The position numbers were made by a program, and so were the translations under genes. From Christensenella sp. (GTDB lineage Bacteria; Bacillota; Clostridia; Christensenellales; CAG-917): a stretch of 64,000 nucleotides of DNA. Below are positions 19,151 to 28,303 of the stretch, piece by piece. The notes below the pieces were generated by a model. The model did no database searches, was not told the origin of the DNA, and was given only the letters and a program-made list of their open reading frames with translations. The DNA lies in contig CP091723.1 of the NCBI GenBank assembly GCA_022009775.1, positions 1,302,001 through 1,366,000 of the forward strand. Direction: 5' to 3'. Every line of letters starts with the position of its first letter. Position 1 is the stretch's first letter.

Positions 19151-20908
19151 ATGAAAGAACACATCGAAAAATTGCAAAAATACGTTGAAGAGCAGGGCAT
19201 AGACGCATACGTCGTGTTCACAAGCGACGACCACGGCAGCGAGTACGTTGTGGATCACTTCAAAGTTCGTGCGTTTTTGAGCGGATTTACGGGAAGCGCA
19301 GGCACGCTTGTCGTCACCAAAGACGGCGCATATTTGTGGACGGACGGAAGATATTTCATTCAGGCGGAAGCCCAACTCAAAGAAAGCGGAACGAAACTTA
19401 TGAAAATGGGCGAGCCCGATTGCCCTGAGCTTACAAAATTCATTGCGGATTTGGCGGAGTCTCCCGTGGTTGCGTTCGATTTTAAGACGGCGACGGTCGA
19501 TTTTGTGGAATATCTCAAAAACGTTTGCACCGGCGTGAAACTCGTTGACGACGGAAAAATCATTGACGAGATATGGACGGAAAGGCCCGAAGTTGCGTGC
19601 AGCAAAGCGTATTATCTTGACGACAGAGCGTCCGGCGAGAGCGTTGAAAGCAAACTTGCTCATCTTCGAGAAGACACGAAACGTCAGGGTTGCAACGTGG
19701 CACTCGTCTCGTCCCTTGACGATTTTGCGTGGCTTTTCAATCTTCGCGGCAGCGATATAGAATACAATCCCGTCAACTATGCGTACGCAATCGTATCCCA
19801 GACGGAAGCGGCGGTGTTTATCGACAAGAGAAAAATCGACGCTAAAATCGCAAAACTATTTGAGCAGAACGGAGTAAAAACGTTTGGATACGGCGAAGTG
19901 TACGAATATGCAAAGTCGATAAAAGAAGTCGTTCTCGTTGACAAGGACAAGACGAATTACGCATTGTTCTCGTGCATAGAGAGCGCAAAAGAAACCGCGC
20001 TTTTCCCCACGACTTCGCGCAAGGCTTGCAAAAATCCCGTCGAAATCCGCAATATCCGCAAAGCGCACGTCGAAGACGGCATAGCGGTTGTCAAATTTAT
20101 GCGTTATCTCAAGGAGAACGTCGGAAAAGAAGAAATGAGCGAAATTTCGCTTGCCGACAAACTCGAAGCGTTCAGACGCGAAAGCAAGAATTTCCTTGAC
20201 CTTAGTTTCGATACGATTTGCGGATACGCTTCAAACGGCGCAATCGTGCATTACTCCGCAACGCCCGAGACAAATAAGAAAGTGGAAAAGAAAGGACTTT
20301 TGCTTGTGGACAGCGGCGCGCAATACCGCTACGGCACGTCGGACATCACGAGAACTTTTGCACTCGGAAAACTCACGAAAGAAGAGAAGAGAGCGTTCAC
20401 TCTCGTTTTGAAATCTCATATCGCGCTTGCAAGCACGGTGTTTCCGTCGGGAACTACGGGCGCAAGACTCGATGCAATCGCGCGCGAACCGCTTTATGAA
20501 AACGGCATGGATTTCAAACACGGCACGGGGCACGGAGTCGGTTATCTTCTCAACGTTCACGAAGGACCGCAAAACATTTCACCACGCGCAACCACATGGA
20601 AGTACGCACTCTATCCCGATATGGTCACGTCAAACGAACCGGGTTATTACAAAGAAGGTGCATTTGGCATAAGACACGAAAATCTCGTACTTTCCGTTGA
20701 AAAAGAAAAGACCGAATACGGCACTTTTTGCGCTTTCGAGACGCTCACGCTCGTGCCGTTCGACCTTGACGGCATTGACGCAAAACTTCTCACCGCCGAC
20801 GAAAAGGCTTGGCTCAACGATTATCACAAGACGGTCTTTGAAAAACTTCACAAATCGTTGCATGGCAAAGATTTGCTCTTCCTTGCAAAAGCGACCAGAG
20901 CGATTTGA
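19151..20908 (+). CDS. pepP: Xaa-Pro aminopeptidase (M24B)
   Basis: This cytosolic dimetal aminopeptidase removes N-terminal residues preceding proline. The 585-residue length fits the three-domain eukaryote-type aminopeptidase P. Metal ligands are visible in order: DSGAQYRYGTSDITRTF (two Asp), HGTGHGVGYLLNVHEGP (His), TSNEPGYY (Glu) and FETLTLVP (Glu). The start ATG 19151 was chosen because GGTGAGAAA precedes it and the protein begins with the normal MKEHIEKLQKYVEEQGIDAY helix; an upstream in-frame start adds sequence that includes the leader hairpin. It is a single gene with its own promoter and terminator. Confidence 0.93.
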   Translation: MKEHIEKLQKYVEEQGIDAYVVFTSDDHGSEYVVDHFKVRAFLSGFTGSAGTLVVTKDGAYLWTDGRYFIQAEAQLKESGTKLMKMGEPDCPELTKFIADLAESPVVAFDFKTATVDFVEYLKNVCTGVKLVDDGKIIDEIWTERPEVACSKAYYLDDRASGESVESKLAHLREDTKRQGCNVALVSSLDDFAWLFNLRGSDIEYNPVNYAYAIVSQTEAAVFIDKRKIDAKIAKLFEQNGVKTFGYGEVYEYAKSIKEVVLVDKDKTNYALFSCIESAKETALFPTTSRKACKNPVEIRNIRKAHVEDGIAVVKFMRYLKENVGKEEMSEISLADKLEAFRRESKNFLDLSFDTICGYASNGAIVHYSATPETNKKVEKKGLLLVDSGAQYRYGTSDITRTFALGKLTKEEKRAFTLVLKSHIALASTVFPSGTTGARLDAIAREPLYENGMDFKHGTGHGVGYLLNVHEGPQNISPRATTWKYALYPDMVTSNEPGYYKEGAFGIRHENLVLSVEKEKTEYGTFCAFETLTLVPFDLDGIDAKLLTADEKAWLNDYHKTVFEKLHKSLHGKDLLFLAKATRAI

Positions 20909-20979
20909 CAAACGCAAGTTACGCAAAATCAAAGCATTGATTTTGCCGAATTTGTCGCAAAACGGTATTTAATCAAATG

Positions 20980-21006
20980 AAAAGCAGGGCATAAACCCTG
21001 CTTTTT
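20980..21006. terminator. Terminator between convergent pepP and the MATE gene
   Basis: AAAAGCAGGG and CCCTGCTTTT form a 10-bp stem with loop CATAAA, followed by TT on the plus strand. The A-rich left side lets it act on the minus-strand gene as well. Confidence 0.8.
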
Positions 21007-21133
21007 TGTATATTAGCGTAAAATTCAAATTATATGATTTTTTTATTCTTTTCTACCATTCGAGTTGTTGCTTGTATCTGCTAAAAGATTTTTGGAATTT
21101 TCGGTTTCAGCGTTGCATGAAGATTGCGTTTCT

Positions 21134-22696
21134 TCATCGTTTTTCGCATTGTCGGCGGGAAGGTTTTTGTTGATTTCGTCGTTTATTGCCGACGGGGAAT
21201 ATTCCTTGCTTTTTGCCGTCGCCGAACGCATAGCGATAATCCATTTTAAGAATGTTTTTGACGTATGGGTATATTAGCATGGCGACTGCGAATATCCACG
21301 CTCCCGGATCCCCGAAACACAATGCGACGTACGCGCCGTTTGATGCGAGCGCGTTGGTCGGAGCACCGTTGACGAGTGCGGGAAGGAACGTGCAGATAAG
21401 CACTCTTGCGATAAGTTCTCCCGCACCTGCGGCAAGCGTCCACACCGATTTGCCGATGCCTTGAACGGAGTTTCTCAAAACGAACAGAGTCGCGAGAATG
21501 AAATACAGAGAGAAGTCGATATAAAGGAACGTGTTCCCGAAGTATATCGAACGCTCGGAGATTTTGTCTATGCTCAGGAATATATGCTGATATGCGCCGT
21601 TTATGGTGAGAAGAAGCCCGATGCCGGCGCAAATGAGAGTCAAAACAAGCCCCATAATAAGTGCCTGATTCGTGCCTTTTCTCACTCTGACGAGTTGTTT
21701 TGCGCCAAGATTTTGCGCATTGTATGACACCATTGCGGTGCCGAGCGCAGACAAGGGAGCCATTGCGAATTGAGACAGTTTGTTTGCCGCACCCACGCCG
21801 TTTTGCGCGGGATTGCCGCTGACCATAAGTCCGTTCGGGAGAATGTCGAATTTGACTGTTTCCGCAAGCATGACGATTATTCCGATTGAAAGCACGGAGA
21901 ATTGAAGCCCGAGCGGTACGCCTTGTTTGACGTGCGCTAAGACGTCGCTCCACGCAATTTTGAAATCCTGTTTCTTCAGCCTCAAATTCTTGTATTTTAC
22001 GAAAGTGTACGCAAAGCAAGCGATCGTGCAAAGTATTTGCGTGAGTATTGTTGCACCTGCAGCGCCTGCAACACCCCATTTGAACGTCTTGATGAAAAGT
22101 ATGTCAAGCAAGATGTTCATAATCGTGGAGATGAAAAGAAAAACGAGCGGCGTGAACGAGTCGCCTATGCTTCTCAATATGCTGATTATGAAATTGTAGA
22201 ACAGTTGCGCTACCATTCCGAGAAAAATCACGAAACAATATGTGTACGCGGCGTTGTAAACGACTTCGTTCTGCGGAGTGACGTTGACCCACGCAAGCAT
22301 AGGCTTTATGCAGAAAATCGACGCAACCGTAAGCACAACCGTGATTATCGAGCAGAGAATGAGTTGCGTTGCGAAAGATTTGCGCATGCCGTCTTCGTCG
22401 TGAGAGCCGATTTTGTTTGACATAACCACGCAAAAACCTGCCGTGCAACCGAAAGCGAATTGCATGAAGATGAAAATCAGCGGAGAAGTGTCGTTTACGC
22501 CTGCAACTTCGTCGGCAGACAACGTCTGACCGCATATCGCGGCGTCGGACAGGATATAGAGTTGCTGCAAAAGATATGAAATGATAATCGGAAGCGTAAA
22601 TTTGATTATCACTTTTGCAATCGAGCCTTGCGTCAGGTCTATCGGAGAGAAGAAACTCTTGATTTTGTCTTTGAGAGTGAGTTTTGCCTGTTCCAT
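21134..22696 (-). CDS. MATE-family multidrug efflux protein
   Basis: The 520-residue protein is a twelve-helix MATE exporter that expels cationic drugs or metabolites using Na+ or H+ gradients. It starts MEQAKLTLKDKIKSFFSPID, followed by the typical LTQGSIAKVIIKFTLPIIIS opening of helix 1, and has the QNLGAK loop between helices 7 and 8. There is almost no ribosome site before ATG 22696. The C terminus may be misread: in the frame one base over, after a T5 run at 21210-21214, an acidic Asn/Glu-rich tail continues to 21043 with codon use like the rest of the gene. The promoter and a structured leader lie upstream. Confidence 0.85.
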   Translation of the reverse strand: MEQAKLTLKDKIKSFFSPIDLTQGSIAKVIIKFTLPIIISYLLQQLYILSDAAICGQTLSADEVAGVNDTSPLIFIFMQFAFGCTAGFCVVMSNKIGSHDEDGMRKSFATQLILCSIITVVLTVASIFCIKPMLAWVNVTPQNEVVYNAAYTYCFVIFLGMVAQLFYNFIISILRSIGDSFTPLVFLFISTIMNILLDILFIKTFKWGVAGAAGATILTQILCTIACFAYTFVKYKNLRLKKQDFKIAWSDVLAHVKQGVPLGLQFSVLSIGIIVMLAETVKFDILPNGLMVSGNPAQNGVGAANKLSQFAMAPLSALGTAMVSYNAQNLGAKQLVRVRKGTNQALIMGLVLTLICAGIGLLLTINGAYQHIFLSIDKISERSIYFGNTFLYIDFSLYFILATLFVLRNSVQGIGKSVWTLAAGAGELIARVLICTFLPALVNGAPTNALASNGAYVALCFGDPGAWIFAVAMLIYPYVKNILKMDYRYAFGDGKKQGIFPVGNKRRNQQKPSRRQCEKR

Positions 22697-22699
22697 TAT

Positions 22700-22894
22700 A
22701 TTGATTATTTTTCTTTCTTTTATATTATATATATATTATACGGCAATCGCTTCGTCGCTTTTACAGGCAATGCCGTATTCGTTTGCGTTTTTTTGCAAAC
22801 GGCGTTTTTTGCTTCTTTCAAAAACAAAAGGCAAGCCTGCGCTTACCCTTATTATCGAAGATAATAATATAAATAGCAAAAGAAAAGTTGTCAA
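22700..22894 (-). promoter_or_regulatory. Promoter and structured leader of the MATE gene
   Basis: On the minus strand TTGACA (22894-22889), 17 bp and TATATT (22871-22866) form a strong promoter. The predicted leader of about 160 bases folds into three hairpins: a 10-bp stem AAGGGTAAGC/GCTTGCCTTT followed by TGTTTTTG, then CGTTTGC/GCAAACG, then TACGGCA/TGCCGTA. The first looks like an attenuator. It matches no riboswitch class that I can recognise. Confidence 0.45.
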
Positions 22895-23160
22895 GCGGTT
22901 TTTTTAAAAAAATTTTATAAAAAGCATAGTTTTTCGTGCTAACGGCGTAGCGGTTATGCTCATATTGGAAGATTGCGGAAAATAGTGCGGATACATGATT
23001 TATCAAGAAAAAACGCAAAGAGTATAAATATGCGAATCGATGTTTTGAACGTATAAAAATATCAAACAAAACGTATGAAAACATTGCCTTTCAAGCAAAG
23101 AATATACGGTGCGTGTTTTTGTGTAAAAATTTTTATGAAATTGTCAAATTGTGCCGATTT
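22895..23160. other. AT-rich divergent intergenic region
   Basis: I see no gene in this stretch between the MATE promoter and the xpt promoter. It is AT-rich with homopolymer runs and no strong hairpin. Confidence 0.4.
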
Positions 23161-23164
23161 TCGT

Positions 23165-23194
23165 TTGACATTGACCTTCCGATTTGGCTATAAT
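23165..23194 (+). promoter_or_regulatory. Promoter of xpt and the nucleoside transporter
   Basis: Consensus TTGACA (23165-23170) and TATAAT (23189-23194) are separated by 18 bp. The leader of about 90 bases does not show the purine riboswitch core. Confidence 0.8.
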
Positions 23195-23291
23195 GCCCAT
23201 ATCATTCAGAAGCAACCAAAACAGCAAACGCACAACCGACGGGGGAAAAATACCGGAAACGCCACTAAATATTGTGGTAAAGGAGCGCGCT

Positions 23292-23867
23292 ATGAAGATT
23301 TTGGAGGAGCGTATCTTGAGAGACGGAAAGGTAAGACCCGGAAACATTCTCAAGGTGGGCGGATTTCTTAATCATCTTATAGACCATCAATTGTTGGACG
23401 AGATCGGGAAGGAAATTTCTGCGCTCTTTTGCGGGGAAAATATCACTAAAATTCTAACTATAGAAGCATCGGGCATAGCCATAGCGTGTGCAGCAGCACA
23501 CTATGTGAATGCGCCGGTGCTTTTTGCTAAGAAAAGTAAGACGATAAATATCTCAAACGATTGTTACCACGCAGAAGTTTATTCCTATACTCATCAGGTT
23601 TCAAAAACCATCATGGTTGAAAAGGACTTCATCTCAAAAGACGACAGAGTCCTTATCGTTGACGATTTTCTTGCCAACGGCGCGGCGATCGCCGGGCTTA
23701 TGAGCATTGTCGAGCAAGCGGGCGCAACGCTCGTGGGATGCGCGGTGGCTATCGAAAAGGGATTCCAAGGCGGTGGAGACGAGCTTCGCCAAAAGGGAGT
23801 CAAGGTTGAAAGCCTTGCGATCATCGACTCTATGGAAGACGGCAAAATAGTGTTCAGACAACAATGA
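23292..23867 (+). CDS. xpt: Xanthine phosphoribosyltransferase
   Basis: The 191-residue enzyme converts xanthine and PRPP to XMP in purine salvage. The PRPP-binding loop is RVLIVDDFLANGAAIAGLM (about residues 122-140), and the N terminus MKILEERILRDGKVRPGNIL is typical of Xpt. ATG 23292 is preceded by AAAGGAG at 8 bp; longer in-frame starts overlap the promoter. It heads a run with a BmpA lipoprotein and an ABC nucleoside importer, so uptake and salvage are probably co-expressed. In Bacillus xpt is under a purine riboswitch; none is visible here. Confidence 0.92.
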   Translation: MKILEERILRDGKVRPGNILKVGGFLNHLIDHQLLDEIGKEISALFCGENITKILTIEASGIAIACAAAHYVNAPVLFAKKSKTINISNDCYHAEVYSYTHQVSKTIMVEKDFISKDDRVLIVDDFLANGAAIAGLMSIVEQAGATLVGCAVAIEKGFQGGGDELRQKGVKVESLAIIDSMEDGKIVFRQQ

Positions 23868-23938
23868 CATTCCCGTCGCAAGACGTGAATATAAAACGAC
23901 AACAATAATATGCCCAACGGCAAACAAAGGAGAAACGC

Positions 23939-25210
23939 ATGAAAAAGAAAGTACTCGCAATCGTATTGTGCTTGGCAGTCGTGACCGCATTGGTCTTTGG
24001 TTTGGTTGCTTGCAACAATGATGAAGAGGCAAAAGAGCTCGAATTGCCCGCATTCGAAGGAATCGTCAATCCGGACTATTCAAAAGTCGAAATCAAAAAT
24101 GATTTCAAGATCGGTATCATCTGCTTGCACGATGACTCTTCCACTTATGACAAGAACTTCATCGACGCTGCAAACAAAGCTATTGCGGAGCTTGGTCTCA
24201 CAAAAGCAAACGTTATCTTCAAAACCAACATCCCCGAAGATTCAAAATGTAAAACCGCAGCAGAAGAACTCGTTGCAGCAGGTTGCGACGTTATCTTTGC
24301 AGACTCCTTTGGCCATGAAAAGTTTTTGTTGGAAGTAGCAAAAGCTAATCCGAATATCCAATTCTGCCATGCAACCGGCGTCAGTGCAGAAGCAAGCAAA
24401 CTTGCAAACTTCCACAACGCATTTGCATCCATCTATGAAGGCAGATACCTTGCAGGCGTTGCAGCAGGTCTCAAACTCAACGAAATGATTGCAAACGGCA
24501 CCATCACCGCAGAGCAAGCAAAAATGGGTTATGTCGGCGCATTCACCTATGCAGAAGTTATCTCCGGTTACACTTCATTCTATCTCGGTGCAAAATCCGT
24601 TTGCCCCAGCGTGACGATGGACGTCAAGTTCACGGGTTCTTGGTATGACCTTACTGCAGAAAAAGAAACCGCAGAAGCACTCATCGAAGGCGGCTGCAAG
24701 CTCATCAGCCAACACGCAGACTCCATGGGCGCACCGTCCGCATGCGAAAGAGCAGGCGTCCCCAACGTGTCCTACAACGGCAGTACCTTTGAGGCTTGCC
24801 CCGAAACCTTCATCGTTTCTTCCAGAATCGATTGGGCACCTTACTTCAAATACATCATCACTCAAACCGCACAAGGCAAAGCAATTGACACCAACTGGAC
24901 CGGCACTTTGACAACCGGCAGCGTCGTGCTCACCAATGTCGGTAGCAAAGCGGCAGCTGAAGGCACCGTTGATAAAATCGTCGAAGTGAGAAAGAAACTT
25001 GCAAACGGCGAAATCAACGTTTTCGACACCAACAACTTCACGGTGAACGGTGCGAAAGTCACTTCCTTCAAGGCAGACCTTGACGGCGACTTCGTCGGCG
25101 AAACCGAAGTTTGCTATGACGGCATCATCAAGGAATCATTCCTTCGTTCTGCACCGTACTTCGATCTCAGAATTGACGGAATCAAACTTCTTAACGAAAA
25201 ACTTGGCTAA
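23939..25210 (+). CDS. bmpA: BmpA/PnrA-type nucleoside-binding lipoprotein
   Basis: This is the substrate-binding lipoprotein of an ABC nucleoside importer, 423 residues. The signal peptide with lipobox LVAC puts the lipid-anchored cysteine at residue 25. The mature part has the Bmp-family features: NDFKIGIICLHDDSSTYDKN at the start of lobe one, then ADSFGHEKFLLEVAKANPNI, and GVPNVSYNG. AAAGGAG precedes the ATG. It lies 71 bp after xpt and is followed by a strong hairpin that probably trims the transcript, which would give more binding protein than permease. The ligand is probably purine nucleosides, judging by xpt. Confidence 0.9.
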   Translation: MKKKVLAIVLCLAVVTALVFGLVACNNDEEAKELELPAFEGIVNPDYSKVEIKNDFKIGIICLHDDSSTYDKNFIDAANKAIAELGLTKANVIFKTNIPEDSKCKTAAEELVAAGCDVIFADSFGHEKFLLEVAKANPNIQFCHATGVSAEASKLANFHNAFASIYEGRYLAGVAAGLKLNEMIANGTITAEQAKMGYVGAFTYAEVISGYTSFYLGAKSVCPSVTMDVKFTGSWYDLTAEKETAEALIEGGCKLISQHADSMGAPSACERAGVPNVSYNGSTFEACPETFIVSSRIDWAPYFKYIITQTAQGKAIDTNWTGTLTTGSVVLTNVGSKAAAEGTVDKIVEVRKKLANGEINVFDTNNFTVNGAKVTSFKADLDGDFVGETEVCYDGIIKESFLRSAPYFDLRIDGIKLLNEKLG

Positions 25211-25225
25211 TTCTTAAAAAACAAA

Positions 25226-25258
25226 GCATAGCGGAGCGAAAACTCCGCTATGCCGATT
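25226..25258 (+). terminator. Hairpin between the binding-protein gene and the ATPase gene
   Basis: GCATAGCGGAG and CTCCGCTATGC form a perfect 11-bp stem with a 6-base loop, followed by CGATTTTTC. In an importer operon this is best read as a partial terminator or 3' stabiliser of the bmpA message. Confidence 0.75.
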
Positions 25259-25306
25259 TTTCGGCAAAAGCGCGCAAAGCGCATATTTTTATTTATGGAG
25301 ATCGGC

Positions 25307-27077
25307 ATGGAATATACTTGTGCTGTAGAAATGAAGGGGATTACAAAACGCTTCGGTGACGTTGTTGCAAACAGCAACGTCAATCTTGACTTGCGCAAGG
25401 GCGAAATCTTGTCTTTGCTCGGCGAGAACGGAAGCGGCAAAACAACCCTTATGAATATGCTTGCAGGCATATATTTCCCCGACGAAGGTCAGATTTTCGT
25501 GAACGGGGAAGAAGTCGTCATTCGCTCGCCGAAAGACGCTTTCGACAACCATATCGGAATGGTGCACCAGCATTTCAAGCTTGTGGACGTGTTTTCTGCT
25601 GCAGACAATATCATTCTCGGCGAAAAGGAAGAGAAGTTGCCTTTCAAGGAAGAAAAGCAACAAATCATCGAAGACGCGCTTGCAAACAACGCAGAGTGCG
25701 ACGAGTATGACAAGCAAGAACATAACGGCGTTCTTTCCTATCTCACCGCACCCAAAAGAATTACGGATAAAGAACTCAAAAGACGAATCTCGCTCCTGCC
25801 TTGGACAAGATTTGCAAGAAGTGCGCAATTCAACTGGCTCAGAAAGGATCGCGCAAAAGAATTGCAAAAGATTGCCGACAAATACGGGTTCGATATCGAC
25901 TTAAACAAGAAAATATACGACATGTCCGTCAGTGAAAAACAGACTGTCGAAATCATAAAAGTATTGTACAGAAAGGCGGATATTCTCATCCTTGACGAAC
26001 CGACCGCCGTTCTCACTCCGCAAGAGATCACAAAACTGTTTTCCGTCATGCGCAAGATGAGAGAAGACGGCAAGTCAATCATCATCATCACGCACAAACT
26101 CAACGAAGTTATGGAAATCAGCGACAGAGTGGCGGTGCTCCGCAAAGGCGAGCATATCGCAACCGTCGACACCAACGATACCAACGAAAAACAACTCACC
26201 GAAATGATGGTGGGCAAGAAAGTGGATCTCAACATCGAAAGAGCAACTCCGCACGACGTGGAAGATAGATTGGTTGTCGAGCATCTCTCTGCTGTCAACC
26301 ACGAAGGCGTCAAAGTGCTTGACGACGTTTCGTTCACGGCTCGCTCGGGCGAGATTCTCGGCATTGCGGGCATCGCGGGAAGCGGTCAAAAAGAATTGCT
26401 CGAAGCAATTGCCGGACTTCAAAAACTCAACAGCGGCGACATCATTTATTTCGATCCGTCAAAAAATGACGAAAAAAGTGGACTTGCGCTCCAAGACTCC
26501 CGTTCAAATCAGAGAACTTGGCGTGAGACTCTCGTTCGTCCCTGAAGACAGACTGGGCATGGGGCTTGTCGGCAACATGGATATCACCGACAACATGATG
26601 CTCCGCTCGTACAGAAAGGGCATCCCGTTCTTCCTTGACAGAAAGAACCCCAAAAAACTTGCAGAGCAAATCGTTGACGAGCTTCAAGTCGCAACGCCCA
26701 ACACGCAAACTCCCGTCAGACGTTTGTCGGGTGGCAACGTGCAAAAGATCCTTGTCGGACGTGAAATCGCGGCAGCCCCCACGGTGTTTATGGCGGCATA
26801 TCCCGTTCGCGGACTTGACATCAACTCGTCTTACACCATATATCATCTTCTCAACGAGCAAAAAGAGAAGGGTGTGGCGGTCATATTCGTCGGTGAAGAC
26901 CTTGACGTGCTTATCGATCTTTGCGACAGAATCATGGTCATTTGCGGTGGCAAAATCACCGGCGTCATCGATGGCAGACGCGCAATAAAAGAGCAAATCG
27001 GCTCGCTTATGCTCGGCAGAGAAATCGCCGAAAACGATGAAAACAACAAGGAGACAGCGCAAAATGAAGCAGAATAG
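25307..27077 (+). CDS. Nucleoside ABC transporter, double ATP-binding subunit, frameshifted
   Basis: This is a fused two-domain ATPase of the sugar/nucleoside (CUT2) type, about 589 residues once joined. Domain one has GENGSGKTTL, the signature region MSVSEKQTVEI and Walker B ILILDEPTAVL. Domain two has the usual degenerate GIAGIAGSGQKELL and LSGGNVQKILVGREI. Between Q-loop and signature in domain one there is an insert of about 70 charged residues (about 113-180) not normally seen. The first frame stops at 26545; dropping one A from 26461-26466 or 26472-26477 joins it to the frame that ends at 27077. ATG 25307 has GGAG 6 bp upstream. The gene overlaps the first permease gene by 14 bp. Confidence 0.85.
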
Positions 27078-28302
27078 AGAGCCTTTGGTTCACCTTGTAA
27101 AAAGAGACAACATTGCGCCGTGGAAACCGTGGGTTATCAGAGCGGCAACCATTGTCGGCGGCTTGATTTTCATTTGCTTGCTTTGCTTTGCGGAGTTGAA
27201 AATATCTCCTTTCAAAGTTCTCAAGTATATGTTTGTCGGCTCGTTCGGTTCAGAGCATAACGTGCTCGTTTTGTTCAGACAAATGTCACTTTTGCTCATC
27301 ATCGCGCTTGCGATAACACCTGCCTTTAAGATGCGATTTTGGAACATCGGCGCAGAAGGTCAAGTGCTTATCGGCGCGTTCGGCGCATGCGCATGTATGT
27401 TCTATTGCGGCGGCAAAATGTCGGATGCGGGACTTATCGTGCTTATGTTCTTCGTGTCCATTGCGGCAGGCATCGTTTGGGCGGTTATTCCTGCTCTGTT
27501 CAAAGCCAAATGGAATACAAACGAGACGCTTTTCACGCTTATGATGAACTATATCGCGCTGCAAATCGTGTTGTATTTCATCAAAGTTTGGGTGCCGGGG
27601 GGCACGGGTTCGCTCGATCCCATCAAATACGGCAACCTTCCGCCAATCGCAGGCGGCGACTATTATTTCACAATCATTTTCGCCGCAATCATAACCGTTG
27701 CAATGTTCTGCTATTTGCGTTTCAGCAAGCACGGATACGAGATCACGGTTGTGGGCGAGAGCGTGAACACCGCAAAATACATCGGCATCAACGTCAAAAA
27801 GGTCATCATCAGAACGCTCATTCTTTCGGGCGCGATTTGCGGCATTGCAGGATTCTTGATCGTTGCGGGCGTTGACCACATGGTCAGCAAAAGCACCGTC
27901 GGCGGACAAGGCTTCACGGCGGTTTTGGTCAGTTGGCTTGCGCAGTTCAACCCGATTGGTATGATTTTCACGTCTTTCCTTGTCGCATTTCTCACTCGCG
28001 GAACGCAGGAAGTCATGACAAGCGCGGGCATAACCAACAACTTCTTTGCGCAAGTGGTCACGGGCATCATGTTTATCATCATCTTGGCAAGCGAGTTTTT
28101 GATCAGATACAAAGTCGTGTTCAAGAAGAAAAACAAAGACGCAACTTCGTCGGCAGATGCTCCAAAAGATGAGAGCGCCGAGCAAATAGAGACCGAAATA
28201 GAGACGGAAACCGTCGATATCGAACAAGTCGCCGACCAAACGCAATTGGCGGACAACTCCGCAGAAAATCCCGAGACTGCATTAGACAAGGGGGTAAACT
28301 GA
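27064..28302 (+). CDS. Nucleoside ABC transporter permease, first subunit
   Basis: The 412-residue membrane subunit has about ten hydrophobic segments and belongs to the BPD_transp_2 permease family, like YufP of Bacillus. Typical segments are ITPAFKMRFWNIGAEGQVLI and the EAA-like loop near GITNNFFAQVVTG. ATG 27064 lies inside the ATPase gene and has AAGGAG 10 bp upstream, so translation is coupled. The last 60 residues are an acidic Glu/Thr-rich cytoplasmic tail, longer than usual for the family. Confidence 0.87.
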   Translation: MKQNREPLVHLVKRDNIAPWKPWVIRAATIVGGLIFICLLCFAELKISPFKVLKYMFVGSFGSEHNVLVLFRQMSLLLIIALAITPAFKMRFWNIGAEGQVLIGAFGACACMFYCGGKMSDAGLIVLMFFVSIAAGIVWAVIPALFKAKWNTNETLFTLMMNYIALQIVLYFIKVWVPGGTGSLDPIKYGNLPPIAGGDYYFTIIFAAIITVAMFCYLRFSKHGYEITVVGESVNTAKYIGINVKKVIIRTLILSGAICGIAGFLIVAGVDHMVSKSTVGGQGFTAVLVSWLAQFNPIGMIFTSFLVAFLTRGTQEVMTSAGITNNFFAQVVTGIMFIIILASEFLIRYKVVFKKKNKDATSSADAPKDESAEQIETEIETETVDIEQVADQTQLADNSAENPETALDKGVN

Positions 28303-28303
28303 T

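Noticed and set aside
23195..23291. Purine riboswitch before xpt
   Set aside because: The leader of about 90 bases lacks the conserved junction and loop sequences of the purine aptamer.
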